A stretch of DNA of 6,458 nt from JBEKDJ01 sp050014415 (GTDB lineage Bacteria; Desulfobacterota; BSN033; UBA1163): positions 1 through 6,458 of the forward strand of contig JBEKDJ010000285.1 in assembly GCA_050014415.1 (NCBI GenBank). The letters are read 5' to 3'. The notes under the pieces are model-generated. The model worked only from the letters and a program-made list of their open reading frames with translations, made no database searches and was not told the origin of the DNA. Of the stretch, positions 1-6,216 are shown piece after piece. The stretch's first letter is position 1, and each line of letters opens with the position of its first letter. The translations under genes were made by a program, and so were the position numbers.

Positions 1-126
1 AACATGCTTTCTAGTATCTGTATCAAAGAAAGAGTGTGCAAACTTTTTCACTGAGCATTAAAAAAAGGTCAATTTTCGTTCAATCCTCCCAATCTGTAGT
101 CAAGGAGGAAGATCTTCATTCAGAAC
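1..126. other. Non-coding leader stretch, no gene seen
   Basis: No supportable gene is visible on either strand: all frames are broken by stops within short distances. A plus-strand frame is open from the window edge to a TAA at 59-61, and another to a TGA at 52-54. Either could be the tail of an upstream gene, but about 18 codons without context cannot be assigned. Small symmetric elements are present: the perfect palindrome GAAGATCTTC at 108-117, and TCCTCC (84-89) opposite GGAGGA (104-109), which could form a weak hairpin. A 7-A run follows at 61-66 and neighbours, without a convincing terminator stem. Confidence 0.5.
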
Positions 127-153
127 GAAAAATTAGAATTCTCTAATGATTTC
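127..153. promoter_or_regulatory. Imperfect dyad, candidate regulator binding site
   Basis: ATTAGA (132-137) and TCTAAT (142-147) are perfect inverted arms around the loop ATTC. The symmetry extends outward through GAAA (127-130) and TTTC (150-153), with one and two unpaired bases. It lies just upstream of the -35 box at 163 and about 85-110 nt upstream of the start site predicted from the sigma-54-like element. That is the distance at which enhancer-binding activators usually bind. The regulator is unknown, and an AT-rich dyad can arise by chance. Confidence 0.35.
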
Positions 154-162
154 AAAAAATTA

Positions 163-190
163 TTGACAAATCTCTACGAAGAGTTAAAAT
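163..190 (+). promoter_or_regulatory. Sigma-70-like promoter of the exported-protein gene
   Basis: A consensus -35 box TTGACA (163-168) and a -10 box TAAAAT (185-190, five of six consensus bases) are separated by 16 nt. The predicted start is near 197, giving a leader of about 70 nt before the ATG at 268. The leader contains the sigma-54-like element at 209-226, so transcription from here would run through it. The two promoters may serve different conditions. Confidence 0.6.
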
Positions 191-208
191 ATCATTAATT
201 TGTAAGAA

Positions 209-226
209 TTGGCACAAAATGTGCTT
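209..226 (+). promoter_or_regulatory. Sigma-54 (-24/-12) type promoter candidate
   Basis: TTGGCACAAAATGTGCTT closely matches the RpoN consensus YTGGCACGNNNNTTGCW. The GG (211-212) and GC (223-224) dinucleotides are exactly 12 nt apart, as the class requires. The departures are A for G after TGGCAC and G for the first T of TTGC. Predicted +1 is near 236, leaving a leader of about 32 nt with the Shine-Dalgarno. The element also contains a dyad, GCACA-AAA-TGTGC (212-224), so it could instead be an operator. TTGGCA with TATATA (233-238, 18-nt spacer) is a weaker sigma-70 alternative. Confidence 0.5.
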
Positions 227-253
227 GATATCTATATATTAAACCCTAGAAAC

Positions 254-261
254 AAGGAGGT
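254..261 (+). promoter_or_regulatory. Strong Shine-Dalgarno fixing the start at 268
   Basis: AAGGAGGT is a full-length anti-16S match, 6 nt before the ATG at 268. It supports this start and suggests high translation of the exported protein. Confidence 0.9.
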
Positions 262-267
262 AAGAAA

Positions 268-1383
268 ATGAAAAAAAGTCTAAGCATCCTATTTACAGCA
301 GGATTCATTCTTTTTCTGTCGGCTTATGCCTTTGCCGGGCAATACTCCATCGATAGTATAGCCAAAGGCAGTTATTTATCCATGACCATCGATCAAAATG
401 GAGCGTTAAATATTGTAACTCAGTCTAGTCCCCCTCCCTCTGGTAACACGATAACGGGTCAAGTTACATCCGGTTATTTTACCGGGAAAACCATAGGGAT
501 TGCAGGCGTCACCATGACATTAGGCGGAACTAGTTCAGGAACAAGTGCTACAAACACAAATGGGAATTATACCTTTACAGGACTCGCAGATGGAAGCTAT
601 ACAGTTACTCCTTCCAGCGGGAGTTATACGTTTAATCCCACCTCTGGTACCGCTGCTCCAGCTGGAAATCAGACGCTTACAGTAAATTTTAGTGCGACCC
701 CGGTCGCAGGAAAAACCTATTCAATTGCTGGAAATGTGAAGGATAAAAATGGTGCAAACTTGCAGGGTGTCACGATGCAGCTGCAATGGGGATCAACAGT
801 GCTTGATAATGCAGATCTCACAGGGGCGGATGGGAATTACACCATAGCAGACCTTCCCGATGGATTGACTTATACCGTTACCCCAATCATGGCCGGCAAG
901 ACATTCACCCCGACCTCACAAAGTGTTTTGGTAAACGGTTCAGGTGTAACAGGGAAAAATTTTGTGGAGCAATCTTCAAGCCTACTGGGTTCCTTGACCA
1001 ATCCTATTAAGATTAATAAATGGTCAAGTAAAGGTTTTTATATACCTTCAAGTTCTCCCGATAATAGCCGGGGATCTATTACAATCCCTACCTATACAAA
1101 GTGGTATTTTGAAGTTGATCCCCTTGCAACCACCCTCAGATCTGTTGCTTCTTTTTTATTTGAGGCTAAGTTCTTCAGTGGAGGCGGCACCGTATGCAAA
1201 CTGACACAGAATAAGAGCACAGGGGCTTACTCATCGGAAGTATGTTCTGGATCTACTTTATTCGCAGATTCGGTTTATGATAACAGTCCCTATGACATAG
1301 ATAACACAAAGTACTTATACGCAATTGACGATTCTGGTTGTAGTATTGCGGTTACTGACGAAATTTGGTTTCAAGCGTACTAG
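268..1383 (+). CDS. Exported protein with two carboxypeptidase-regulatory-like (Ig-fold) repeats
   Basis: The 371-residue product begins with a classic Sec signal peptide: MKKS, a hydrophobic core at about 5-20, and likely cleavage after AYAFA at residue 23. Two homologous beta-sandwich units follow a Pro/Ser linker (about 52-59). They span about 61-145 and 149-234, and each carries the G-V-T-M, GNYT, DG-YTVTP and TFxPTS landmarks of carboxypeptidase-regulatory or SdrD-B-like domains. Residues about 240-371 form a separate domain that I do not recognise, with Cys at 310, 326 and 358. There is no lipobox, LPXTG or C-terminal anchor, so it is probably periplasmic, secreted or surface-associated. 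By hand count 91 of 348 mature residues are Ser or Thr, densest at 81-128. No catalytic residues are evident; a structural, adhesive or binding role is inferred. It converges on, and is not co-transcribed with, the minus-strand operon. Confidence 0.88.
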   Translation: MKKSLSILFTAGFILFLSAYAFAGQYSIDSIAKGSYLSMTIDQNGALNIVTQSSPPPSGNTITGQVTSGYFTGKTIGIAGVTMTLGGTSSGTSATNTNGNYTFTGLADGSYTVTPSSGSYTFNPTSGTAAPAGNQTLTVNFSATPVAGKTYSIAGNVKDKNGANLQGVTMQLQWGSTVLDNADLTGADGNYTIADLPDGLTYTVTPIMAGKTFTPTSQSVLVNGSGVTGKNFVEQSSSLLGSLTNPIKINKWSSKGFYIPSSSPDNSRGSITIPTYTKWYFEVDPLATTLRSVASFLFEAKFFSGGGTVCKLTQNKSTGAYSSEVCSGSTLFADSVYDNSPYDIDNTKYLYAIDDSGCSIAVTDEIWFQAY

Positions 1384-1397
1384 GCAAGTGCCTCTAG

Positions 1398-1441
1398 CCC
1401 TGTGGGAGATAACCTCTCACCCTGTAGGGAAAACCCTCCAA
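1398..1441 (+). repeat. Imperfect 22-nt tandem repeat in the 3' region
   Basis: Two adjacent units begin with CCCTGT at 1398 and 1420, and about 14 of 22 positions agree. Each can fold: GTGGGAG (1402-1408) with CTCTCAC (1414-1420, one G-U pair), and AGGG (1426-1429) with CCCT (1434-1437). No T-run follows either stem, so they are not terminators themselves. They sit between the stop codon and the true terminator and might stabilise the mRNA 3' end. This is weak evidence. Confidence 0.35.
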
Positions 1442-1446
1442 TTTAG

Positions 1447-1481
1447 CAGCCCACCTGCTTCTGGCAGGTGGGCTGTTTTTT
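1447..1481 (+). terminator. Rho-independent terminator of the exported-protein gene
   Basis: A perfect 12-bp stem pairs CAGCCCACCTGC (1447-1458) with GCAGGTGGGCTG (1464-1475). The loop is TTCTG and six Ts follow (1476-1481). It ends plus-strand transcription about 65-100 nt after the stop codon. The T-run overlaps the TAA stop (1480-1482) of the converging gene. Read on the minus strand, the hairpin follows that gene's stop but has no T-run after it, so termination there would be weaker. Confidence 0.92.
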
Positions 1482-3723
1482 AATATGTTTTAGGGAGGTT
1501 TGCGGTTTTATTGATGAGAGCAAATAACTTATCAGCCCGATCCTTATCAATGTTTCTCAGAATCTGATATTGTTCAAGCGCCAGGTCACGTTTTTTGAGA
1601 ATCAAATAACTTAAGCCTAAGTTGAATCGGGCCTTCGCATGGGTCCTTTTTATCCGAATCGTTTCCTGATATGACTCAATCGCAGCTAAATGGTTACCAA
1701 GAGTGGTGTAGGTGACTCCTAAATTGTAGTGATACTCTTCATCGTTCGGTTTCAAACGAATCGCATTTTTGAATGCCTCCATTGCTTCCTGATAGCGACT
1801 AAGACTGTAGTAAGTCAGTCCAAGATTGTTGTATGCATCTGAGTTGTCGGGTTTAAGGCGGATGGCTTCTTGATAGGCTTCAATCGCCTCTTCGTATCGC
1901 CCCATCTTTCGATAGGCCACGCCCATATTATTGTAGATTCCTCCATCATTGGATTTCAATTGAATTGCTTTTCTCAGAGTTTCAATTGCCTGTTGATACC
2001 TTTCCATCTCGATGTAGGTTTCTCCGAGGTTGATAAGGGCAATGGAATAGTCGGGCTTGATTCGTACCGCTTTCTGATAGGCTTCGATTGCCTCCTGATA
2101 AGAATGAAGCGCTCTAAGAGCCTGGCCAAGGTAATTGTAAGAATCCGGTTCATCGGGTTTGATGTGAATGGCCTTTTGATAGGCATCGGTTGCTTCTTTA
2201 TATCGACCCTTATTGTAATAATACTGACCGAGGTTGTAATGGGATCTGTGTTTATTGGGTGATTTTTTTGCACAGTCCTCCCATAAAGTAATCTCATCTT
2301 GCCAGACCTTATTCCGCTGATAAGTCCCGATCCCAAGCAGAAGCGTCAAAGTGAGAAGGAAGATCCAAAGAGGATAATCCCTCCATCCTGTTTTCGTGTC
2401 CGTGCCCTTAGTTCGTGCCTGTAGACCAAGGGGCGTTTCGGTCCGAAGGCGCGTCCTTAATTCATCCTTTCTCAACCTTGACCTTGACCTTAACCTCTCA
2501 TTTACCTTCTCCCAACCCTTGACCACAAGGATAGCAAACAAGATGAAAGGACCAATGGCAGGCAAGTAGAGCCGATGTTCAAAGACCATCTCGAGAGGAA
2601 GGATGGAGGATTCGATCACCAAATTGCCAAAATACCAGAGAATGCAGAATGAGAAGAGAGGCCTCTTTTTGGCGGTCCAGACGCCATAACCAATAAGACC
2701 AAAAACGATCAGGATGGAGAGCAGGGTAGTAGGAGGATCGAGAATCCCTCTGGAGATAGGAAAATCGTAATCTAGATTGAGGCGTGAAGGATGGGGATAG
2801 AGAAGGAGGGTGAGATAGTAGAGGACGACCCGGAATTGGGAAAGGAGACGTTCGGTGAGAGTGTAGTCCCGGAATTTGTAGCCTTCAATGATGACATCCA
2901 AATAGTGTTTTCCCCAAACGAAAAGAATAGGGATTCCGACAAGAAAGACAACCCCGACTGCATAGAGAAGCGGCTTTTTCTTCTTAGGGTTGAGGGTAAG
3001 GTTTTGAAAGAAGTAGAATTCATAGAGAGCGACAAAAAGGGGGAGGATGGCTACGTTTTCCTTGGTAAAGAGACCAAGGAGATAGCTTAAAAGCATTCCT
3101 GTAAAGCACAGAAGACGTCGTCTCCCGCGGGAGAGCCTTCCTTTGACATAGAGGAGCATGGCGAGGAGGTAGAACATCCCAGCCATGGAGGCCATTCTCT
3201 GGATAATATAGGTAACCGACTGGGTCTGGATGGGATGGGCGATGAAAAGCAGGCTTGAAAAGAGGGCGATGTAAAAAGCAGATGATCCATAGCGTTCTTT
3301 AAGAGGGGAAAGATTAAGGGTGAGGAGGAGGAACCGGTATAGGAAGATACCTGAGATGATGTGGATAAGAAGATTGACGAGGTGGTAACCGAAGACATTG
3401 AATTTCCCAAAATAATAATTGAGGGCGAAGGTGAAGTAGGCAAAGAACCGGATCGAATCTTTGATATTTTGGATCAATTGCTCCAGCCAGTGGAGTGTAA
3501 AACTATGGAGTCTAATGCTGGGTTCGCTGACGATATTAGGGTAATCATCGAATTGGAAGGGGACATGAAAAGTATTGCCGTAGGCGATAAAAGCAATAGC
3601 AGCCATCATGCCAATAGCCATAAGATGTTTCAGAGTAAAAGAGTGAGGTTTAGATTGGGATTCAGGTTTCGCGAAGATTTTTGAGGATGAGTTTGGTGTT
3701 TTGGACCTTTTCTTTTTCGACAT
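1480..3723 (-). CDS. TMTC-like GT-C membrane glycosyltransferase candidate with 7 TPRs
   Basis: The 747-residue product has a Lys-rich cytoplasmic N-terminus (1-32) and a first membrane helix at about 33-50. An extracytoplasmic FQFDD loop follows, with D59 and D60 in the position of the acidic pair of GT-C glycosyltransferases. About ten more hydrophobic segments run to residue 402. Motifs seen are HPIQTQSVTYIIQR (163-176) and FEHRLYLPAIG (381-391). An Arg-rich linker (403-448) precedes a last helix (about 451-467), and seven 34-residue TPRs start at 492. By the positive-inside rule the basic linker is cytoplasmic and the TPRs periplasmic. Eukaryotic TMTC proteins share this design and O-mannosylate secretory proteins. 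Here the activity, sugar donor and substrate are inferred. The gene is second in the operon, 9 nt after its paralogue. ATG 3723 opens MSKKK, matching the paralogue's MSKKD, but has no nearby Shine-Dalgarno. Confidence 0.85.
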   Translation of the reverse strand: MSKKKRSKTPNSSSKIFAKPESQSKPHSFTLKHLMAIGMMAAIAFIAYGNTFHVPFQFDDYPNIVSEPSIRLHSFTLHWLEQLIQNIKDSIRFFAYFTFALNYYFGKFNVFGYHLVNLLIHIISGIFLYRFLLLTLNLSPLKERYGSSAFYIALFSSLLFIAHPIQTQSVTYIIQRMASMAGMFYLLAMLLYVKGRLSRGRRRLLCFTGMLLSYLLGLFTKENVAILPLFVALYEFYFFQNLTLNPKKKKPLLYAVGVVFLVGIPILFVWGKHYLDVIIEGYKFRDYTLTERLLSQFRVVLYYLTLLLYPHPSRLNLDYDFPISRGILDPPTTLLSILIVFGLIGYGVWTAKKRPLFSFCILWYFGNLVIESSILPLEMVFEHRLYLPAIGPFILFAILVVKGWEKVNERLRSRSRLRKDELRTRLRTETPLGLQARTKGTDTKTGWRDYPLWIFLLTLTLLLGIGTYQRNKVWQDEITLWEDCAKKSPNKHRSHYNLGQYYYNKGRYKEATDAYQKAIHIKPDEPDSYNYLGQALRALHSYQEAIEAYQKAVRIKPDYSIALINLGETYIEMERYQQAIETLRKAIQLKSNDGGIYNNMGVAYRKMGRYEEAIEAYQEAIRLKPDNSDAYNNLGLTYYSLSRYQEAMEAFKNAIRLKPNDEEYHYNLGVTYTTLGNHLAAIESYQETIRIKRTHAKARFNLGLSYLILKKRDLALEQYQILRNIDKDRADKLFALINKTANLPKTY
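1537..2250 (-). repeat. Seven tandem TPR units (102-nt period) in the second operon gene
   Basis: The units start at residues 492, 526, 560, 594, 628, 662 and 696, each exactly 34 residues. They keep the TPR pattern of NLG, Y or A at helix A, a middle G/RY, EA, A and a closing KPD/KPN. Units 2, 4 and 5 are especially alike (forms of YQEAIEAYQKA with IRxKPD), which suggests recent unit duplication or gene conversion. Unit 7 is degenerate at its end and leads into an 18-residue tail. TPRs bind peptides or partner proteins. Confidence 0.9.
2398..2497 (-). repeat. Short tandem repeats within the linker-coding DNA of the second operon gene
   Basis: On the plus strand a hexamer runs four times at 2474-2497 (AACCTT, GACCTT, GACCTT, AACCTC). 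It encodes the alternating Arg-Leu/Arg-Ser dipeptides at about residues 411-418. Two imperfect 13-mers follow one another at 2398-2410 and 2411-2423 (10 of 13 bases equal), and a small dyad TTCGG-T-CCGAA lies at 2437-2447. The stretch encodes a basic linker that is absent in this form from the paralogue. It looks like DNA-level insertion or expansion in a tolerant loop. Confidence 0.6.
2512..3642 (-). repeat. Diverged duplicate block A (membrane core), partner of 4984-6135
   Basis: This segment encodes residues about 28-404 and is a direct-repeat copy of the core at 4984-6135. In hand alignments 51 of 62 residues agree over residues 90-151 (from DSIRFF), and 97 of 109 over the stretch from RVVLYY to VVKGWEK. 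The DNA is also plainly alike, for example near 2580 and 5050. The copies differ by a 7-residue indel in the loop after NLTLN, with the paralogue longer. Confidence 0.9.
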
Positions 3724-3732
3724 AGAGATCGA

Positions 3733-6207
3733 TCACTGCTGGATATGGAGCTCCTTGAGCAATTTGGGTTCTACTTCGTAACCTAGGTCTAAGGCCTTCT
3801 TGGCGTACAGAGAGGCTGTGGAAAGGTCCTTTTTATAATAATAAGCTACAGCCAGATTGAAATAGGCATCTCCATATTTTGGGTTGATTGTAATCGCCCT
3901 TTTAAAATTCGAGATTGCCTCATCCACTCTCTTCTTCTGGAGATAGATGACCCCCAGGTTGTTGTGAACTTCTGCCTTATCTGGATCAAGACGAATGGCA
4001 TGTTGCAACTCCGAAATTGCCTCGTTAACCATTCCCCTTTGAAAATAGGCTTCCCCGAGATTAATCCTCGCATCAGAATAAGAGGGATCAATAGCCAGTG
4101 CCTTTTCATAATATGACACAGCTTCATTCGGCATATTTTTTCTCCGGTAGGCAACACCGAGATTATTGAAAACCTCCGGATCATTTGAGTTATATTTCAA
4201 GCTCTGATTCAATGCGGCGATTGCTTCATCCATTTTTCCTTTTTGGAGATAACTCGCACCCATAATCACATAAGTCTCATAAGAGGTTGGCTCAGTTTGA
4301 AGTGATTTTTGGAGCTCTTCCATTGCGAGATCAAGGAGTCCTTTTTTCTGATAAGCTTCTGCGATTTTGATATGCAAGGAGGTAAGATTTAAATCAAGAC
4401 TCATGGCCTTCTTATATTCAGAAATAGCCTCATCGACCATTCCCTTCTTTTGAAGATAGGCATTGCCAAGGTTCGCATGCAATTTGGCCATATCCGGTTT
4501 AAACTCCAATCCCTTTTTAAAGAACAAAATGGCTTCATCCGCTTTTTTCTGTTCGAGACTGATTAATCCGATTTCATTGTAACCCTCCGGGTCCTCCGGG
4601 GCTAAACGAAGATATTCCCTCAAATGGAACGTGGCTTTATCGAACAACTTCATCTCTCCGTAAGCCAATCCTAAATTGAACCGGGCATTCAAATATCTTG
4701 GGTTCAATCTTAGCGCAATATTCAACTCCTCTAAACCCCTTTCAAATTTCTTATCTTTAACTAGATAGCCGCCCAGGTTGTTATGAGCCCTTGGCTTATT
4801 GGGTGATTTTTTTACACAGTCTTCCCAGAGGGTGACCGCATCCTTCCAGGTGGCATTACGCTGATAAGTTCCGAGGCAGAAGACGAAGCTGATCAAAAGA
4901 AAAAAGATCCACAGTGGTAAATCTTGCCGAAAACTGCTTTCTGACTTCTGCCTTCTGCTTTCTGGCCCCCTTATCTTCTCCCAACCCTTCACCACAAGGA
5001 TAGCAAATAGAACAAAAGGACCAATAGCTGGCAGGTAGAGGCGGTGTTCAAAGACCATCTCAAGAGGGAAGATGGAGGATTCAATGACCAGGTTGCCAAA
5101 GTACCATAGGATGAAGTAAGAAAGCAGAGGTCTCTTTTTGGCTGTCCAGATGCTATATCCAATTAGACCCGCAACCATCAGGATGGAGATGAGGGTGGTA
5201 GGAGGATCGAGGATCCCTCTGGAAATGGGGAAATCGTAATCCAGATTGAGCCGTGAGGGATGCGGATAGATGAGAAGTGTGATGTAGTAAAGCACTACCC
5301 GGAATTGGGTAAGAACCCTTTCCGTGAGGGTGAAGTCCCGAATCTTATAGCCTTCGGTGATGACATCAAAATAGCGCTTCCCCCAAACGAGGAAAATCAG
5401 GATTCCAATCATCAGGGCAACGCCGATTACATAAAGAAGTGGCTTCTCGGAATCGAGTCGTACCGACTTCTCCTTGATGTTCAGAGTGAGATTCTGAAAG
5501 AAACAGAGTTCGTAGAGACCAATAGAGACAGGGAGAATGGCGACATTCTCTTTGGTGAAGACACCGAGAAGATAACTCACTGCCGTGCCAGTGAAGAAGA
5601 GGAGGCGCTTTTTTCCCAAAAGGATTCTGCCTTTAACATAAAGGAGTATAGCGAGGAGGTAGAACATTCCAGCCATGGAGGTCATTCTCTGGACGATATA
5701 AGTGACCGATTGGGTTTGGATAGGATGGCACAGGAAGAGGAGGCTTGAAAAGAGGGCGATGGAGAAAGCGGATGATCCGTAGCGCTCCTTAAGAGAGGGT
5801 AGATTAAGGGTGAGAAGGAGTAACCAGTAGAGGAGTATGCCCGAGAGAAGATGGATGAGAAGGTTGACGAGGTGGTAACCGAAGACATCAAACTTTCCAA
5901 AATAGTAATTGAAGGCAAAGGTAAAGTAGGCAAAAAGACGGATGGAGTACTGATAAGTATGTCTCGCTAACTGCTCTAATCGGTCTATAGAAAATGATTT
6001 GATGTGGATATCGGGATTATTAAGGATATTGGGTTCGTCATCGAATTGGAAGGGAACTTGGAAGGTGTTGGCATATGCCAAAAGTGCTACTGCAATCATT
6101 AAACCAATGATGAGAAGGCGCTTTAATGAGAATGAGTGTTCTTTTGGTATCATTTTTAAATCGATCTTATTAAGAGTGTGTATTCTTTTCTTATCCTTTT
6201 TCGACAA
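3733..6207 (-). CDS. TMTC-like GT-C membrane glycosyltransferase candidate with 10 TPRs
   Basis: First gene of the minus-strand operon, 824 residues from the TTG at 6207. That start gives MSKKDKK, parallel to the paralogue's MSKKK, and has GGAGG 9 nt upstream. The longer frame to a TTG at 6228 would place the Shine-Dalgarno inside the gene and is less likely. The first helix is at about 30-47, followed by VPFQFDD with D56 and D57, the acidic pair expected of GT-C enzymes. Further membrane segments run to about 406 with HPIQTQSVTY (161-170) and FEHRLYLPAIG (386-396). After a basic linker (about 410-429) come a last helix (about 430-446) and ten TPRs from residue 472. The predicted role is transfer of sugar from a lipid carrier to exported proteins, with periplasmic TPRs recruiting substrate. 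This rests on architecture and not on a proven bacterial homologue. A non-enzymatic TPR membrane scaffold is the alternative. Confidence 0.85.
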   Translation of the reverse strand: MSKKDKKRIHTLNKIDLKMIPKEHSFSLKRLLIIGLMIAVALLAYANTFQVPFQFDDEPNILNNPDIHIKSFSIDRLEQLARHTYQYSIRLFAYFTFAFNYYFGKFDVFGYHLVNLLIHLLSGILLYWLLLLTLNLPSLKERYGSSAFSIALFSSLLFLCHPIQTQSVTYIVQRMTSMAGMFYLLAILLYVKGRILLGKKRLLFFTGTAVSYLLGVFTKENVAILPVSIGLYELCFFQNLTLNIKEKSVRLDSEKPLLYVIGVALMIGILIFLVWGKRYFDVITEGYKIRDFTLTERVLTQFRVVLYYITLLIYPHPSRLNLDYDFPISRGILDPPTTLISILMVAGLIGYSIWTAKKRPLLSYFILWYFGNLVIESSIFPLEMVFEHRLYLPAIGPFVLFAILVVKGWEKIRGPESRRQKSESSFRQDLPLWIFFLLISFVFCLGTYQRNATWKDAVTLWEDCVKKSPNKPRAHNNLGGYLVKDKKFERGLEELNIALRLNPRYLNARFNLGLAYGEMKLFDKATFHLREYLRLAPEDPEGYNEIGLISLEQKKADEAILFFKKGLEFKPDMAKLHANLGNAYLQKKGMVDEAISEYKKAMSLDLNLTSLHIKIAEAYQKKGLLDLAMEELQKSLQTEPTSYETYVIMGASYLQKGKMDEAIAALNQSLKYNSNDPEVFNNLGVAYRRKNMPNEAVSYYEKALAIDPSYSDARINLGEAYFQRGMVNEAISELQHAIRLDPDKAEVHNNLGVIYLQKKRVDEAISNFKRAITINPKYGDAYFNLAVAYYYKKDLSTASLYAKKALDLGYEVEPKLLKELHIQQ
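3772..4794 (-). repeat. Ten tandem TPR units in the first operon gene
   Basis: In the 824-residue numbering the units start at 472, 506, 540, 574, 609, 643, 677, 711, 745 and 779. All are 34 residues except unit 4, which has one extra residue (QKKGMVDEA). Units 4, 6, 8 and 9 share a VDEAIS- or MDEAIA-like helix B. Units 1-3 and 5 are more divergent. The array does not align unit for unit with the paralogue's seven repeats, so the tails differ in history from the cores. Confidence 0.9.
4934..4968 (-). repeat. Heptanucleotide tandem repeat inside the linker of the first operon gene
   Basis: On the plus strand five consecutive 7-mers begin with CTG at 4934, 4941, 4948, 4955 and 4962. The first four fit CTGNYTT (CTGCTTT, CTGACTT, CTGCCTT, CTGCTTT) and the fifth is degenerate (CTGGCCC). 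Because 7 is not a multiple of 3, the encoded linker (about residues 414-425, GPESRRQKSESS) shows no amino-acid period. The pattern is therefore a property of the DNA. It lies at the same protein position as the hexamer repeats in the paralogue. Confidence 0.75.
4984..6135 (-). repeat. Diverged duplicate block B (membrane core), partner of 2512-3642
   Basis: This segment encodes residues about 25-408 of the first operon gene and is the other copy of the membrane core. Similarity is lost abruptly at the linker after VVKGWEK. It recovers briefly at PLWIF and GTYQRN through KKSPNK, then gives way to non-matching TPR tails. Confidence 0.9.
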
Positions 6208-6216
6208 GTGAGAATT

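Noticed and set aside
1402..1437. Two small stems after the exported-protein gene considered as terminators
   Set aside because: Neither has a following T-run, and the 12-bp stem with six Ts just downstream is clearly the terminator.
1537..2250. Regularly spaced repeats considered as a CRISPR-like array
   Set aside because: The 102-nt period, lack of identical short repeats and continuous TPR coding show that it is protein repeat DNA.
1870..2262. Plus-strand open frame (130 aa) opposite the TPR region
   Set aside because: It is a shadow of the 102-nt TPR repeats: its composition repeats with the same period, and it has no ribosome site or known domain.
1974..2336. Minus-strand alternative-frame ORFs (also 2772-3035, 3087-3443, 3846-4184, 5682-5933)
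   Set aside because: They overlap well-supported long genes on the same strand in another frame, and their low-complexity translations resemble no family.
2791..3684. Plus-strand open frames at 2791-3090 and 3361-3684 opposite the membrane core
   Set aside because: They are charged antisense translations of hydrophobic coding DNA. A similar shadow occurs in the paralogue at 5260-5748, which reflects shared sequence of the real genes and not a separate gene.
2512..6135. Duplicated cores considered as an insertion sequence or assembly duplication
   Set aside because: The copies differ at many positions, both frames are intact, and no transposase or terminal inverted repeats are seen. An old tandem gene duplication fits better.
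5999..6211. Small 70-aa plus-strand ORF near the start of the first operon gene
   Set aside because: It is antisense to the N-terminus of that gene and has no Shine-Dalgarno. Its hydrophobic end is a by-product of the opposite Lys-rich coding region.
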